DNA from: Gnetum montanum
Lineage: Eukaryota; Streptophyta; Gnetopsida; Gnetales; Gnetaceae
Length of the DNA stretch: 64,000 bases
Assembly: GCA_015680685.1 (NCBI GenBank)
Contig: MNCI01008727.1
Span: forward strand, 434,784-498,783
Direction of reading: 5' to 3'
Shown here piece after piece: positions 23,966 through 34,839 of this stretch. Both the position numbers and the translations under genes were made by a program. A model generated the notes under the pieces. That model was not told the origin of the DNA, searched no databases, and saw nothing but the letters and a program-made list of their open reading frames with translations. Every line of letters starts with the position of its first letter. The stretch's first letter is position 1.

Positions 23966-24248
23966 GTCTCGAGAGTTGTGCAACCCTATAAATACCAACA
24001 CTTGGATGCATAATCAACAACTTTTTCATTCCACCCTTAGAAAAATTATTACAGTTTGTTTTCATAGTCTTGGCAATAAGGTGAATGCTTGTAGTTTGGT
24101 GTTCAGCAATTGCATAGTGTCTTTATTTGAGTGAATTGTACTTCGGTATAGTTCATGTATAGTAATAAAGATCGAGATTGCTTTTCATCATTGCAACATT
24201 AGCTTAGTTCTTATTTGTTTACTTAGTTTAATTTTCTTGCTTTCCTAG
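23860..24248 (+). repeat. Element E 5' LTR, left part
   Basis: A plus-strand LTR cut by element D. TATA box (TATAAATA) at 23987-23994 and a polyadenylation signal (AATAAA) at 24164-24169. Its sequence resumes at 58003 after D and ends at 58484, about 740 bp from the TATA box, as in the sister LTRs. The 5' edge is uncertain because of the tandem duplication. Confidence 0.65.
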
Positions 24249-25176
24249 TGATGAGCAACAAAGATACCCCTATGCTCAACCATATGAATCATGAAGTGTT
24301 CATGCACGATTTGATCGAATTCCAAGGACCCTATGTTCTCCGGTACACTAGTTGTCTAGGCAATGAACCTTGCCTTAAGGTTGTTCGTTGTCTTCCCAAT
24401 TATACTTGTGATGTACATGGCATCGTTAAGTGTAATCGAGGTACATGATTTTTATGGTTTTATGTTTTTAGGATTTGTGGTGTTGAAATATAAAGAGAAG
24501 ATGATTTAATACTCCTAAGATCTAATGAATTAAGTAATGTCTAACTAGTCCTAACATAAGCATTTGTCCCACTTGCCGTACACGTCCTAAACCCATGTAC
24601 CCACTGTTGGGATTACCAAGCACTACACTATTGGGCAAACCAAGCAATAACGTCGTTGGGGTTACCAAGCACATATGTGTTTACGCTTAATGCGATCGTA
24701 CTTATGTGCTTAACCTATTTTTCTTAATTAATTGATCAATCCCTCAAAACCTATTTTATCTTAATTAGTTCCATAATTAATGAAAACAATGAATGCATAA
24801 ATAAATCATTAATCTAATCCAAGTGCTACAAGGTTTGATTAAGAAGCTCATCTTTATTGCCATTCACACTGGTGTGTTTAGGTACAACATTGCTCGAATA
24901 AAGATCCATACACTTTTTGACTCCTATTGCAAACACTTAGAGAAATATTTTAACTCTCAAATAAAAAAATTACAAGAGCTTTGCTATCATGAAAAGAAAT
25001 CTATATCTTAAATGTGACTGGTGAGCTTGTATTTATAGTTTTTTCCTTATAGCTACATCAACAGGGCCCCATCAATGTAGCAAATGCTCCGTCGATGTAG
25101 CCCCATCGATAGGGCACACCACATAAATGGGGCCTCATTGATGGGGGCCAATCAACATGACTCTTGACGTTCATCA
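24249..25176 (-). repeat. Element D 3' LTR
   Basis: 928 bp, TGATGAGC to GTTCATCA, with a minus-strand TATA box at 25030-25037. The U3 part (25040-25170) has GGGGCC, ATCGAT and CATCAAC motifs rather than the GATATC of A, B and F. The PPT region to its right is degraded. Confidence 0.88.
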
Positions 25177-25418
25177 TATCATCATGACTAAATGAAGACT
25201 GATCCTTGAGTTCTTTTAAAAAATTGGAAAGGTATGGGATTATTGGTTGACTCTTAATAAAACAAAATAAACTAACTTGACAAAGATAAGTGCTTGAGCA
25301 TATGGATCAAAAAATTACAAAAATGTTGTGGTGTTCATGACACAAAATTGAACACCAAGACATGATTGCAAAAATTTGAATAGCACATCCTCTGATAGCA
25401 TGAAGATAGTGGTGAAGA

Positions 25419-28281
25419 TTAAATAATCCCAGGTGATGCTAGCTCTTAAGCCTCTAAAGGACCTTTGCTAGCTTTGAGCATGTGCAGTGGTTAAGGCAGT
25501 TGTGGTTGTCCTGCTATGGTTGCAACCTTCGATGGAAGGTGAAAGGTATCAAGCAATGCCTTCATCTTCTCCTCCTTGCTCTAGGGATCATTCACAGTTC
25601 ACATGACATCACTAATGTAGGTTGGAATGGGGATATCCCACGGAAAAGGCATGATTAGGAACATCTTCTTTACAGTGACAAACCAAGCAGTGAACTGTTT
25701 ATGTTCAATGTCAAATGTCCTTACTACATTTTGCAGCTCTTGGTAGTCATTCATTCTTTTAGCTACGTTCTCAGCAATTGATATTTGATCTGTGAAATGT
25801 TCCTTGATAAATTCAAGTTTAGCATTAGCCACTGCAAGTTTATCCTTGGTGTCCTTCTGGTGCTTGAACTTAGCCTCATACAACAAGTACAAGGTGGCCA
25901 CTTGCTTATCCAAATTTAATTGTAGTTGTGTGACAGTCTACATTGCCATATTTGCATAATGAAGATTGGCAAGCTTCATGTACTTCATCATCTCATTGAT
26001 CTGCAACTCCTTTTTGTGGATTTCCTCTTTGTTGTAGGCATTGATCCCATCAATGATGGGTTGCCAAACTTCTGTGCCTTGCTGGAGTTGTTGGAGGGCT
26101 TCATTTAAATTTTCCTTCACTAATTGGATATGTTTTTCATTTATTTATTTTTGTAGGTTGACCTACTCTTTGTAATGATCCTTGACTATCTCAAACTTGA
26201 GAGCTTCATATTTCCAGGCTACCACTTCAATTGTAGTTTTTTGGTGAAGGGCGCACATCTCCTCCATGGAGATATTTCTATTCTCTACTACTAATCTTCT
26301 TAATTCAATGTTTGCTTTGGCCAGTTGCCCCTGCTATTGATGGATAAAATCTATTAGTTGTTGCTTGTGCATATCAATATTTCATAGGTAATGATTTTTT
26401 GTGGTCAATTGTACATTTTTCTGCCAAGTCTGATCTAAGGCTTTCTGAATCTTTTGCTGCATGGATTCTACCAAGGATCTATAGAACACCATTTCTCCAT
26501 TGCATTCTCAACCCCTTTAAGCTTAGATTGAATTTTTTGCATAGCTTCATCTCTTATGAGTGCTAAGTTGAAAAAAAAAGGTCAACAATTTAGGCCCTTA
26601 GATTAGCAACCTCTGCATCCAAGCATTCATTTTACTATCTCGCTATTTTGAGTTGCCCCTCCAATATGATGTTTTTTTCCCTTGCCTTTAGCAACTTTAA
26701 CTAGGCTTCAGTGATGTTGTTTGGAAAGTCAAAGAAATTTCAAAGTAGTTTCCTAGTTTCCACTAGTCGGTCTAATAGCTCTTCATGTTGTGCTGCACTT
26801 ATTTTACCCCTTATAGTTTCTATGGATGTCTACACATCTTTGAGTGTAGTGATGTCTAGTGCAGATGCCACAGGTGCATTGAGTGTTTTGGAAATCTTGT
26901 CAGTGACCACTTTTGCTACTATTTTTTGATCCTAGTGCTGCATCACCAAGATAGTTGTCCCTTCATCCTCCTCTAAGCTCACTAAGAAGGTTCTAACATT
27001 CCCAGAGATTTTTGGGAGTGGCTATTATTTTGTGAGAGATACTGTGACCTCTCTATCACTTAGATTTGGCCTCGCAAGTAGCTGCATTCTTTGGGCCCAG
27101 AAAATGGATCCACCCTCACCCATCAAACTAATTGTTCAGGCCACCTCATTAAGGTGACTCATGGTTGGTTTGTATATGGATGGATCACCACCACTCATGC
27201 CTACTTTTTTCTCTCATTCACTTAGGAGCCATTCTCTATATTCTTGCAACTATTGGGTAGTTACAGTGATATTCAGCACTGTTGTCTGAGTGGTGAGTGG
27301 AGGTGGTGGTCACTACTCCTCTTCTTAAATTATAGTTTTGGGCATTTTATCCTTCATCATTTCCACCCAGTTAGTGGCCAGAATAGTTCTGACATTATCA
27401 TTGGTGTAATGAACAATCTCTCCCCTATGGCAAAGTTTCTCCATGAGGCATGGAAAGGGGAGTGCCTTCCTTCCACATTCATTTTTTCTAAAGCACGTCT
27501 CTATCTCAAGATAGATTAGCTACGAAAGGTTGACCAGGAATTTTCCACTCAAAGTAGCACATGCATGGGCAAAGAAAGTAGTGATTTTGCTTGGCCTCAC
27601 CATGGGATTAAGGTGGAAGGTCACAATCTTATAATGGATCCTCTCTACTAGTGTGAGTGTGCCATACTCCTTGTAGTCGATACCATAACATCGTTGCATC
27701 CATTCTTTTTTGATTCTTAGATCAACCTACATTGGAATTTCTGTCAAGTTTGCCCCAATTTTAGGCAACCCAAGCACTATAGCAATGTTCTAGGTTGCAT
27801 AGGACACTAAGATGTCCTTGATCTTCACTGTGGCTCTAGGCTAATTGTTGTTTGAAAATAGGAATGTTTCTCCAATGTACCACTCCCTGGTGGAAGTGAT
27901 GATTGGCCACATGGGAGAGGCCTTTAGTTGGTCCTGTACTTCTCTCGGTGCATGTTCTAGGAAAGGGCCAAAGTTTAGCTCTTGAAGCATCGATTTTTGG
28001 ACCACCCTTAACTTAATCTAATTTAGGAAAGTCTCTATTAAGGTCACCTTGAGATTTTCTGGCTATGTTGGTGCATCATCCCAATGGGAGTGTCCTGTTG
28101 CTACTGTTGGTTCTGGAATCTATATGATAGATTCCACCTCTACCTCATCCCTAAGAGGACCTATGGCATGGGTTGCAAGTGGATCTTCTCTAGGCTATTC
28201 TTGCCCTCTTCCCTTTCTAGGCCATTTCTCCCTTGGTTGGAATGGTTTTGCTTCCTATGTATGTTTTCCCTTTGGTGCCAT
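25419..28281 (-). pseudogene. Element D aORF (env-position additional ORF)
   Basis: About 954 codons from ATG 28279-28281 to stop 25419-25421, in the place of the Athila env-like gene, same strand as pol. It starts MAPKGKHT, then a TAG. The N-terminal third has LNFGPFL, SPMWP, EWYIGETFLF, ILVSYAT, VLGLPKIG, NPMVRPSKITTFFAHACATL and GRKALPFP, all alignable with C. The rest is heptad-rich coiled coil (for example 25599-26120: EALQQLQQ, LANLHYANMAM, QVATLYLLYEAKF). It ends in SPGII. I see no signal peptide or membrane segment, unlike a true envelope. The N-terminal part resembles the 'putative plant transposon protein' type domain known from such elements; that is from memory. Many TAG stops and frameshifts. 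Confidence 0.7.
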
Positions 28282-28810
28282 CTATGATCACAACACATCC
28301 ATGGATTAGTAGATATCATGTGTAACTTCAAATTTTTGAATATCTTTTCTCATTAGTTAGTTATATTTTGACTAAGGTTGGACCATGGTAGATTAACTAT
28401 TTTGTTAATTAGCTACTAATTATTTGTTGTAAATGTCACTAGAGCTTGTTGTGAAGGTTTAACTCTTTGTAATTTAATGTTTAACAATTATTCTTAGTTA
28501 AACCTTAATGGGAGTTGGAAAAATGGAAAAAAATTATCTATAAAAAATGGTACATTTATGGCCCCCATGACCAAGAGCTTACCTCTAGTATCTATAGGGT
28601 CAAAGAATGGAGTGATTCAAATTAATGGTTAGGAAGTTATGGGCTTTGAAAATTGGAAAATCTCCTCTATCGTTTGTGAGCAAACATGAAAATTTCAAAG
28701 GGGGATCATGTGTATTTATAGTATTTTTCCCCTACATCAACGAGGCTTGTATGTGGGGCCTCATATATGGGTTTGCTCCATCAACGGGGCCCCGTATACA
28801 GGGCCCATCA
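28282..28810 (-). promoter_or_regulatory. Element D internal promoter and leader of the aORF
   Basis: In minus-sense order: a GGGGCC/CATCAAC-rich cluster (28735-28805), a TATA box (TATAAATA, 28713-28720), a possible donor AGAG|GTAAGC near 28590, a PPT-like TTGGTCATGGGGGCC, then branch point CTACTAAT and acceptor ATCATAG touching the ATG (28281). The cluster and TATA spacing copy the U3 of D's own LTR. The nearer donor seen in sisters (AAG|GTAT) is AAG|ATAT here. Confidence 0.5.
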
Positions 28811-30410
28811 GCCAAAATTTCAAACTTGAATTTCTCAAAAAATATTAGAAATTTTTTTAATGAAATTGGAATCCATGGAGTCCTAGAAAAACCAAGAACA
28901 TGATAAAATCAATGAAGAGGCTCTTTGAAAGCTCAAAAATTGAAACATTTGATGGAGAATGTTTTTATTAAACAAATTTTGCAAAGAAACACATGGTTTG
29001 ATGTCAAAGATAAGTGTATGAAAGATTATAATTGCAAGAATGCCTAAGGTTAGGGTACTTAACAAACCTAGTCAAAGGAGATGCAAGTGGGTCCTCCCCA
29101 TAGTAGGCACATGCCTTGTTTGCCCTTGCAGAACGTCAACCAAAGGAGTCCATGGGCTCTAGAGGTGATTAATGGTCCATGGAAGTTAAGGATCAAAATC
29201 CAAAAGATGCTACCTAAGAATTCAAGTATGTCAGACCAAGACATAGAGTCAAGAACATGGACATCGTTAGTGAGGTGAAGTATGGTAAGCATAGGTGGAT
29301 GAGGTAGAAGGTGGAATGGAATCTTGAATTTAGGTCATAAGAAGTCCCTTGTGGAATTGTGTGTTTAGAATTACCTGAGAAGATCCATCATTAGTCTGGA
29401 CCAAAACCAACCACTTTCAATGACTTTGCATCATTACTCTAAGACCAACCCATCCCCTCAAGACACAAGAGTGCACCCACAAACAACCACCACTGCATAA
29501 AGAGAAGAAAAGTGAAGCAGGAAGTGAGAGAGGGCCTTAGTTAGAGGGGACCTTCAAACATGGGCAACATGTCTTTCTAGTCCCATAACTAGTGCTTGTA
29601 TTCCATTTATGTATCTAAGGGGTGTGCTTTGAATTCCCATCATGTTTTTTTTCTTTTTTTCTTGATGGGAACGACACCATGCCAAGACTTTATTAAACTT
29701 CTTGTTATTGGTCGACATAGAGCAGTAAGAAGTCCATGAAAACACCCAAGCATCCAAGTAGGTAGAAGAGCATAAAGAGTATTGAGTCCCCTTGAAGTCA
29801 CACCCTTTTCAAACCTTTAAATCCTTTCTAATTCTAGAAACTACTAAGGTCATTGATTCATTAAGAGTTTCTTTAATGGAAGGGACATAAAACTTCCAGA
29901 ACAAGGAAAACCATAGATTTGGTGGATGGGTGAATGTCATAGACTCACTACTTGTAACCATGAAAAAGAAATCATGATTGAGCCATTGGTACAAAAATTC
30001 AAAAATAGAACCTAGACATTAGCAAACCAAACATTAAGCACAACCCATCATTAATAGCAGCCACAACACCACTGTGTCCTATTGGCACAAAGCACTTTTA
30101 TTAGCAAAAGTTGAAAATTACACTGAAATGAAACAAAGTAGAATAGATGAGAAAATATAAAATATTCAAGAAATATTTAAATGTACTAACAATGGTGTAA
30201 GATAGGAAAAATATTTAAAATCAAAAGTTATAAAATAAATAAATATAAAGATAAAAATGTGAAAAAAAAATAAAAAAATTGAGCAACCATATGGATGATT
30301 AGCATGAATGGCCATCTCCCCCATGATGTAATTGAAAGGAGGAGATCTTAAAAATTGAGTGTGGTTTTCCATCTGTTGAGGTATTCGTTGTGTTGTCTTG
30401 CTTAGGTTCA
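28811..30410 (-). other. Element D conserved noncoding block
   Basis: No coding sequence. It shares landmarks with B, C and F: GTGGGTCCTCCCC near 29088, AAGGGGTGTGCTTTGAATTC near 29617, ACACCATGCCAAGAC near 29674, an A-rich tract at 30220-30280, and a PPT-like CATGGGGGAG (minus strand) near 30317. Its conservation between copies suggests a function in RNA or in plus-strand priming. Confidence 0.55.
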
Positions 30411-31600
30411 TGGAAAAGCTTTATTTGTTAGAAGTTGACCAACTAATTTTTATTTGGGTTTTCAGGTTTGTAAATTAATATGGCCCCAAAGAAAAAATTT
30501 TGTCAATTATATAAGGTCCCTCCTACAACATTTGTAACTTTGTTTTCTGAGGTACGTGTGTGGGGTTCTAGTAGAGAACCTTATCACCAAGTTGGAATTT
30601 TACTTTTCTTATTCTAAGGTCATGTCATGTTTTATTTTATGCTTTGTGCACTTCATTCAAAGATAGGATCACTAATTGATTCCCATCTAGAATGTTTAGG
30701 TTGATTAATTATTTTTATTTGTGCTAGACTCAAGTCAAGGTCCAAGTCATATGTTGTTGAAAGTGTACAGAGCTCGAATTGGATCAGTAGTGTTGGAAGT
30801 TTTGTGTACACAAGCTCATCGGGAGAATAGCCAATAGGAATTTTTCATGTTGAGCGGTAGGCCTAGAGGGCATTGTTGAGCCTTATGATCCAATCTTTCC
30901 TATATTTTCTTATTGTTCTAGTTAACATTTTTGTAATCTCCTTATTAGTGACTTTAGCTTGACTATTGGCTTGGGGGTGGTAAGGTGTTGTTAATTTATG
31001 TTCAACACCCAAGCGTTGCATTAACTTGCGAAAGGTGGCACCTATGAAGTGGGTTCCATTGTTAAAAATTAGTGCACATGGCACATCAAACCTATTTACC
31101 ACACTTTGTTGTATGAATCTAGTAGTAGTGGATGATGTATAGTTAGCAATGGCTACTGCTTCTACCCATTTGGTATAGTAGTCAATTACTATGATAATAT
31201 ATGTTTTTCCATTAGACATGGGTGTGATGGGATCCATGAAGTCTATGCCCCAAATATCAAAGGGCTCCAATGGTTGAATCCACTGTTGAGGATGCTCCAT
31301 TCATGTAGTTATCCCACCATCTTGTTGGCAATGTTAACAAGATCAAACAAATTGGTAGGTGTCCCTAAAGATTTTGGCCAATAGTATCCTACCATTAGGA
31401 TTTTTATAGTCATGCCTATCCCTACATAGTGGCCTCTGCAAGGGCCTTCATGAGCATCCTGGAGAATGCATAGTTAATCTGCATCAGGAACACAACAATG
31501 GGCTAGGCCATTGGCACACATCTTGTAAAGGTGTCCATTGATTGCCATGAAGTGCTTGGCCTGATGAAGGAACCATTGCTTCCTTCTAAAGTCAAGATCT
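30411..31600 (-). pseudogene. Element D integrase
   Basis: Retroviral-type integrase (rve core), which joins cDNA to the genome. 30863-31300 reads WIQPLEPFDIWGIDFMDPI, with the first catalytic Asp in GIDFM, then DYYTKWVEAVA, NNGTHF and TPYHPQANSQAKVTN. The second catalytic residue is Asn (NNGTHF for DNGTHF) and the position of the catalytic Glu (QAE) is Lys (QAK). Both are G-to-A changes. The C-terminal part down to about 30411 has many stops and frameshifts; it ends near FHEP, as in C. The HHCC zinc finger (31330-31480) is poorly preserved. Confidence 0.8.
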
Positions 31601-31933
31601 TATGACATCTCTTGAGTAAGAAAACAGGTGGGGATGCCATTGTACCATTTTGGTTCTATGATCATTTTTTCATTTATTACAGTAGTAAAGAGGAGTTCAT
31701 CTAGAAATTGATCAGAGATTGGGCTCTTCTTCTCTTTGTTATTCCATCTTAATCAAGAGAGATGGTCAAAAACCACATTCTCAGTCCCTTTCTGATCTAC
31801 AATCATGAGATCGAATTCTTGGAGATCACAAGCCACTATATGATACAAGGGCTTACTATTGGCTTGTTCATAAGGAAGTGGATTGCACTATGATCTATGT
31901 GCACAAATACATTGTAGCTAAGAACATAGTGCC
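31600..31933 (-). pseudogene. Element D RNase H, downstream part (split by B)
   Basis: Fragments of the RNase H domain (VFVHIDHSAIHFLMNKPIVSP on the minus strand near 31850-31900). It joins across B to 39071: without B and one GTGCC copy the frame reads directly into the upstream half. RNase H removes the RNA template during cDNA synthesis. Confidence 0.75.
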
Positions 31934-32728
31934 TAATGAGTGGCGAGATACCCCTACACTCAACCATATGAATATGAGCATACCACGTGCAATCCAGTCG
32001 AACTCCATAGACTAAGTGCCTACACATCCCATGGAACACTTAGAGTTAATCATTCATTGTCTTCCTAGACTTACTTGTAGTTGTCACAATGTATGGTTAA
32101 GCAAGTTTGAGGTATATGATTTTTATATTTTTTAATGTTTTATGTTTCCTATACTAACAAGGTGAAGGGTTGAGAAACTAATTACTAACTCTAACTAATG
32201 AACTAAGTCTAATTTAACCTAGCGTCAGCATCTGTTCCCACTTACCGTACACACCCTGAACTGATGCAACCATGGTTACCAAATGCTAATCATTACTAGG
32301 ATCACCACACGTAACGCACGTGCTTGAAGTGGTCGTACTAAGGCACTTAACTAGGAGAGAAGGGTTGAGAAGGAAAGTAGTAAATAACATATAATAAATA
32401 ACAGTAATAAAATCCTAATTAGCTTATTCCATGTACTACAAGGTTTATCCGGAAAGCTTGTCTTTATTGCCATACACAAACTTGTGTTCAGGTACAATGT
32501 CTACTCGAATAAAGATGCATTTACTTTGGGACTCCTACTGCAGGCAGATGAAAAATATTCTATCTCTGGAGTGATCAATCTGCTAGAGTTTCCCTACTGT
32601 CTAGCCTAGGATGAGGAAACAAGGGAGAGCCACCTCTTATTTATAGATATGATGGCACACTACGATATCGCATACGCGATATCGCAAGGGATTCGATATC
32701 ACGACTACCGCGATATCACGTCTCATCA
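31934..32728 (-). repeat. Element B 3' LTR
   Basis: 795 bp, beginning TAATGAG (from TGATGAG by one G-to-A change) and ending TCTCATCA. TATA box near 32639. GATATC palindromes at 32660-32720. Followed on the right by TACCCCCATGACTAA, which on the minus strand is the PPT (TCATGGGGGTA). Confidence 0.9.
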
Positions 32729-33091
32729 TACCCCCATGACTAAATGAAAACTCATCCTCGAGTTCCTTACAATAATATCGAGAAGGTATGGGATTATTGA
32801 CTTAAATGAAACTAATGGGATGACATGTGAATGGATCATCATTACAAGACTCAACAAACTGGTGTTCATGACAACAAGGGTGAACACCTTATTATATTGA
32901 CATTAGGCCTCATTTGGCAACTAAGAAAAAATAGAAGGGAGAAGAAGCCTTGCTGCTGCCAACGCCAAGATTGCATCTTTCGTTGTCCATCTGTAAGCGT
33001 GTCATCGGTCTTGCTCCTTGCATAGCTACTTCAACATCACTCCATTCCAAGTGCTCCCTTCAGATCTAGTCCGTTGTTGCATGATCATCAT
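32729..33091 (-). pseudogene. PPT region and aORF stub of element B
   Basis: The conserved acceptor (GTGTGCAG) touches an ATG at 33089-33091, opening only 21 codons (MMIMQQRTRSEG onward) before TAG. No similarity to the aORF of C or D remains past the start, and the C-terminal PPPGT-like end was not found. The splice signals (branch point TTGCTAAT) have outlived the ORF. Confidence 0.5.
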
Positions 33092-34839
33092 CTGCACACA
33101 CAACACAATCTTATATTAGCAAGGGTAAATGAATTTCAATGTAGTTGATACCTTGCAGTGGTGAAAGTCCATTGGCTAAGTTGTGGTATGGCTAATATAG
33201 ATCTGGAGATAGATTAATGATTACTACCGAAGGTGTAGGGGTTAGGAGAAAATTGAAAAAATTGGGCCCGTACCCCCATGAATAATTGCGAACCTCCGGT
33301 AGCGATAGAATGGAGAAAGAATAAGATTAAGAAAGAGGAAGAAAAAGAGACAACTAAGACATCAATGAAATGGACGTCAAGATGGAAATGAAAAAAATAA
33401 AATTAATTGCAAAATTTTAAAGGAAAGAATTTAACTGGTGCACCAAATAGGAATGTTAGTGGGTCCTCTCCAAAGTAGGCTCATGCCCTTAATGCCTTGA
33501 CAAACCCACATTTAAAGAGTCTATAGGCCCTGGAAAAATATCCTTTAGAATAAGAGTTAAAGTCTTAACCGTAAGAATTTACCAAAAAGAAAATAATGCA
33601 TCTCCCAAAATATACACTAATGATACAACTGACAATGAGGTGAATAATGGAGAGAAGGATGGAGAGAAGAGAATGGAATGGAGTCTCAAGAACAAGGTGG
33701 TGTACAGCCCCTTGTGTGTAGCATGATTAATGTGACTTGGCAAATCTCATTTCAACTCTCGCCTCAAACCGACCGCAACCAGTGACTTCGCATCAATGCA
33801 TTCTGCCAAACCATCCACTTGAGTAATGAGAATGCATCTCCAAAGAGCCGCCACCATTCCGACGAAATAAAGGAAGGAATGGGAAGCGAGAAGGGCCTTA
33901 GTTAGAGGGAACCTTTTTTAGTTCCATAACCAGTGCTTGTAGCCCAAGGGTTATTTTATCTAAGGAGTGTGCTTTGAATTCTCACTTTTTCTTTTCTTTT
34001 TTTATTTTTTTTTTACATTTTTATGCGTGAGAACTACACCATGCAAAGACTTCTTATTTTTATTGACTCAGCTTCCGATAATTGGGTAACATCGAAATGA
34101 CAAAAAAACTCAAGAAGAAAACATCCAAGCACCCAAGAGGATGGTCAAGAAAAATGCATCAAGTTCCCTTGAAGTCACACCCTTTTCAAACCTTGAGTCC
34201 TTCCTTAGTTTGAGAAGTACCCAATCACCGATTCGTTAGAGTTCTTATTAGAAAGGAAGTGTACATTTCCAAGCCAAGAGAGACCATAGACTTTGTGGAT
34301 GCATTGATGAAGTGGACTCATTACCTGCCATATCAAAAGAACATACCTTAGTATCAACTCGTAACTTAAAGGTAAAAACCAAACATTAGCAATCAATATG
34401 AAAATAGTTCATACCATCGTGAAGAACACTTATTGGGTGACAAACTTACAGGATGGGTAACACACACACAACACACACAAAAAATGGAAAAGTATAACGA
34501 TGTTGTAAAAAAAAACAAGAAAAGTTAAAGAAATTTGCAAAACAAAAACATGTAAAACAAAAACTTGTAAAACAAAAATGTGTAAGACAAAAATGTGTAA
34601 AACAAAAACTTGTAAAACAAAAACGTGTAAAAAAAAATTGTAAAACAAAAATATGTAAAACAAAAACTTGTAAAACAAAAACGTGTAAAAAAAATGTGTA
34701 AAACAAAAAAGTGTAAAAAAAGCATGTAAAACAAAAAATAAAAAAAACTGAGGGCCTCCAATGATTAGCATAGGTGGCCATCTCCCCCATGACTGAATTG
34801 CAAGGGAGAGATCCGAAATAATAAATGTCTATTCGAATT
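33092..34839 (-). other. Element B noncoding block
   Basis: Carries the same landmarks as D and C: PPT-like CATGGGGGTAC near 33265, GTGGGTCCTC near 33462, AAGGAGTGTGCTTTGAATTC near 33960, and PPT-like TCATGGGGGAG near 34784. It lacks the TATA/palindrome module of C and D. Confidence 0.55.
34490..34745. repeat. A-rich 17-bp tandem repeat
   Basis: About 13 loose copies of AAAACAAAAACTTGTAA with ATG, ACG or CTT variants before TGTAA. Related but shorter tracts lie at the same place in A (9750-9850), C (46190-46300) and D (30220-30280). On the minus strand it gives Phe/Tyr-rich open frames in all three frames, which are artefacts. Confidence 0.85.

Noticed and set aside
34430-34790. Three overlapping Phe/Tyr-rich open frames on the minus strand that look like membrane proteins
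   Set aside because: They are translations of the A-rich 17-bp tandem repeat in all three frames.
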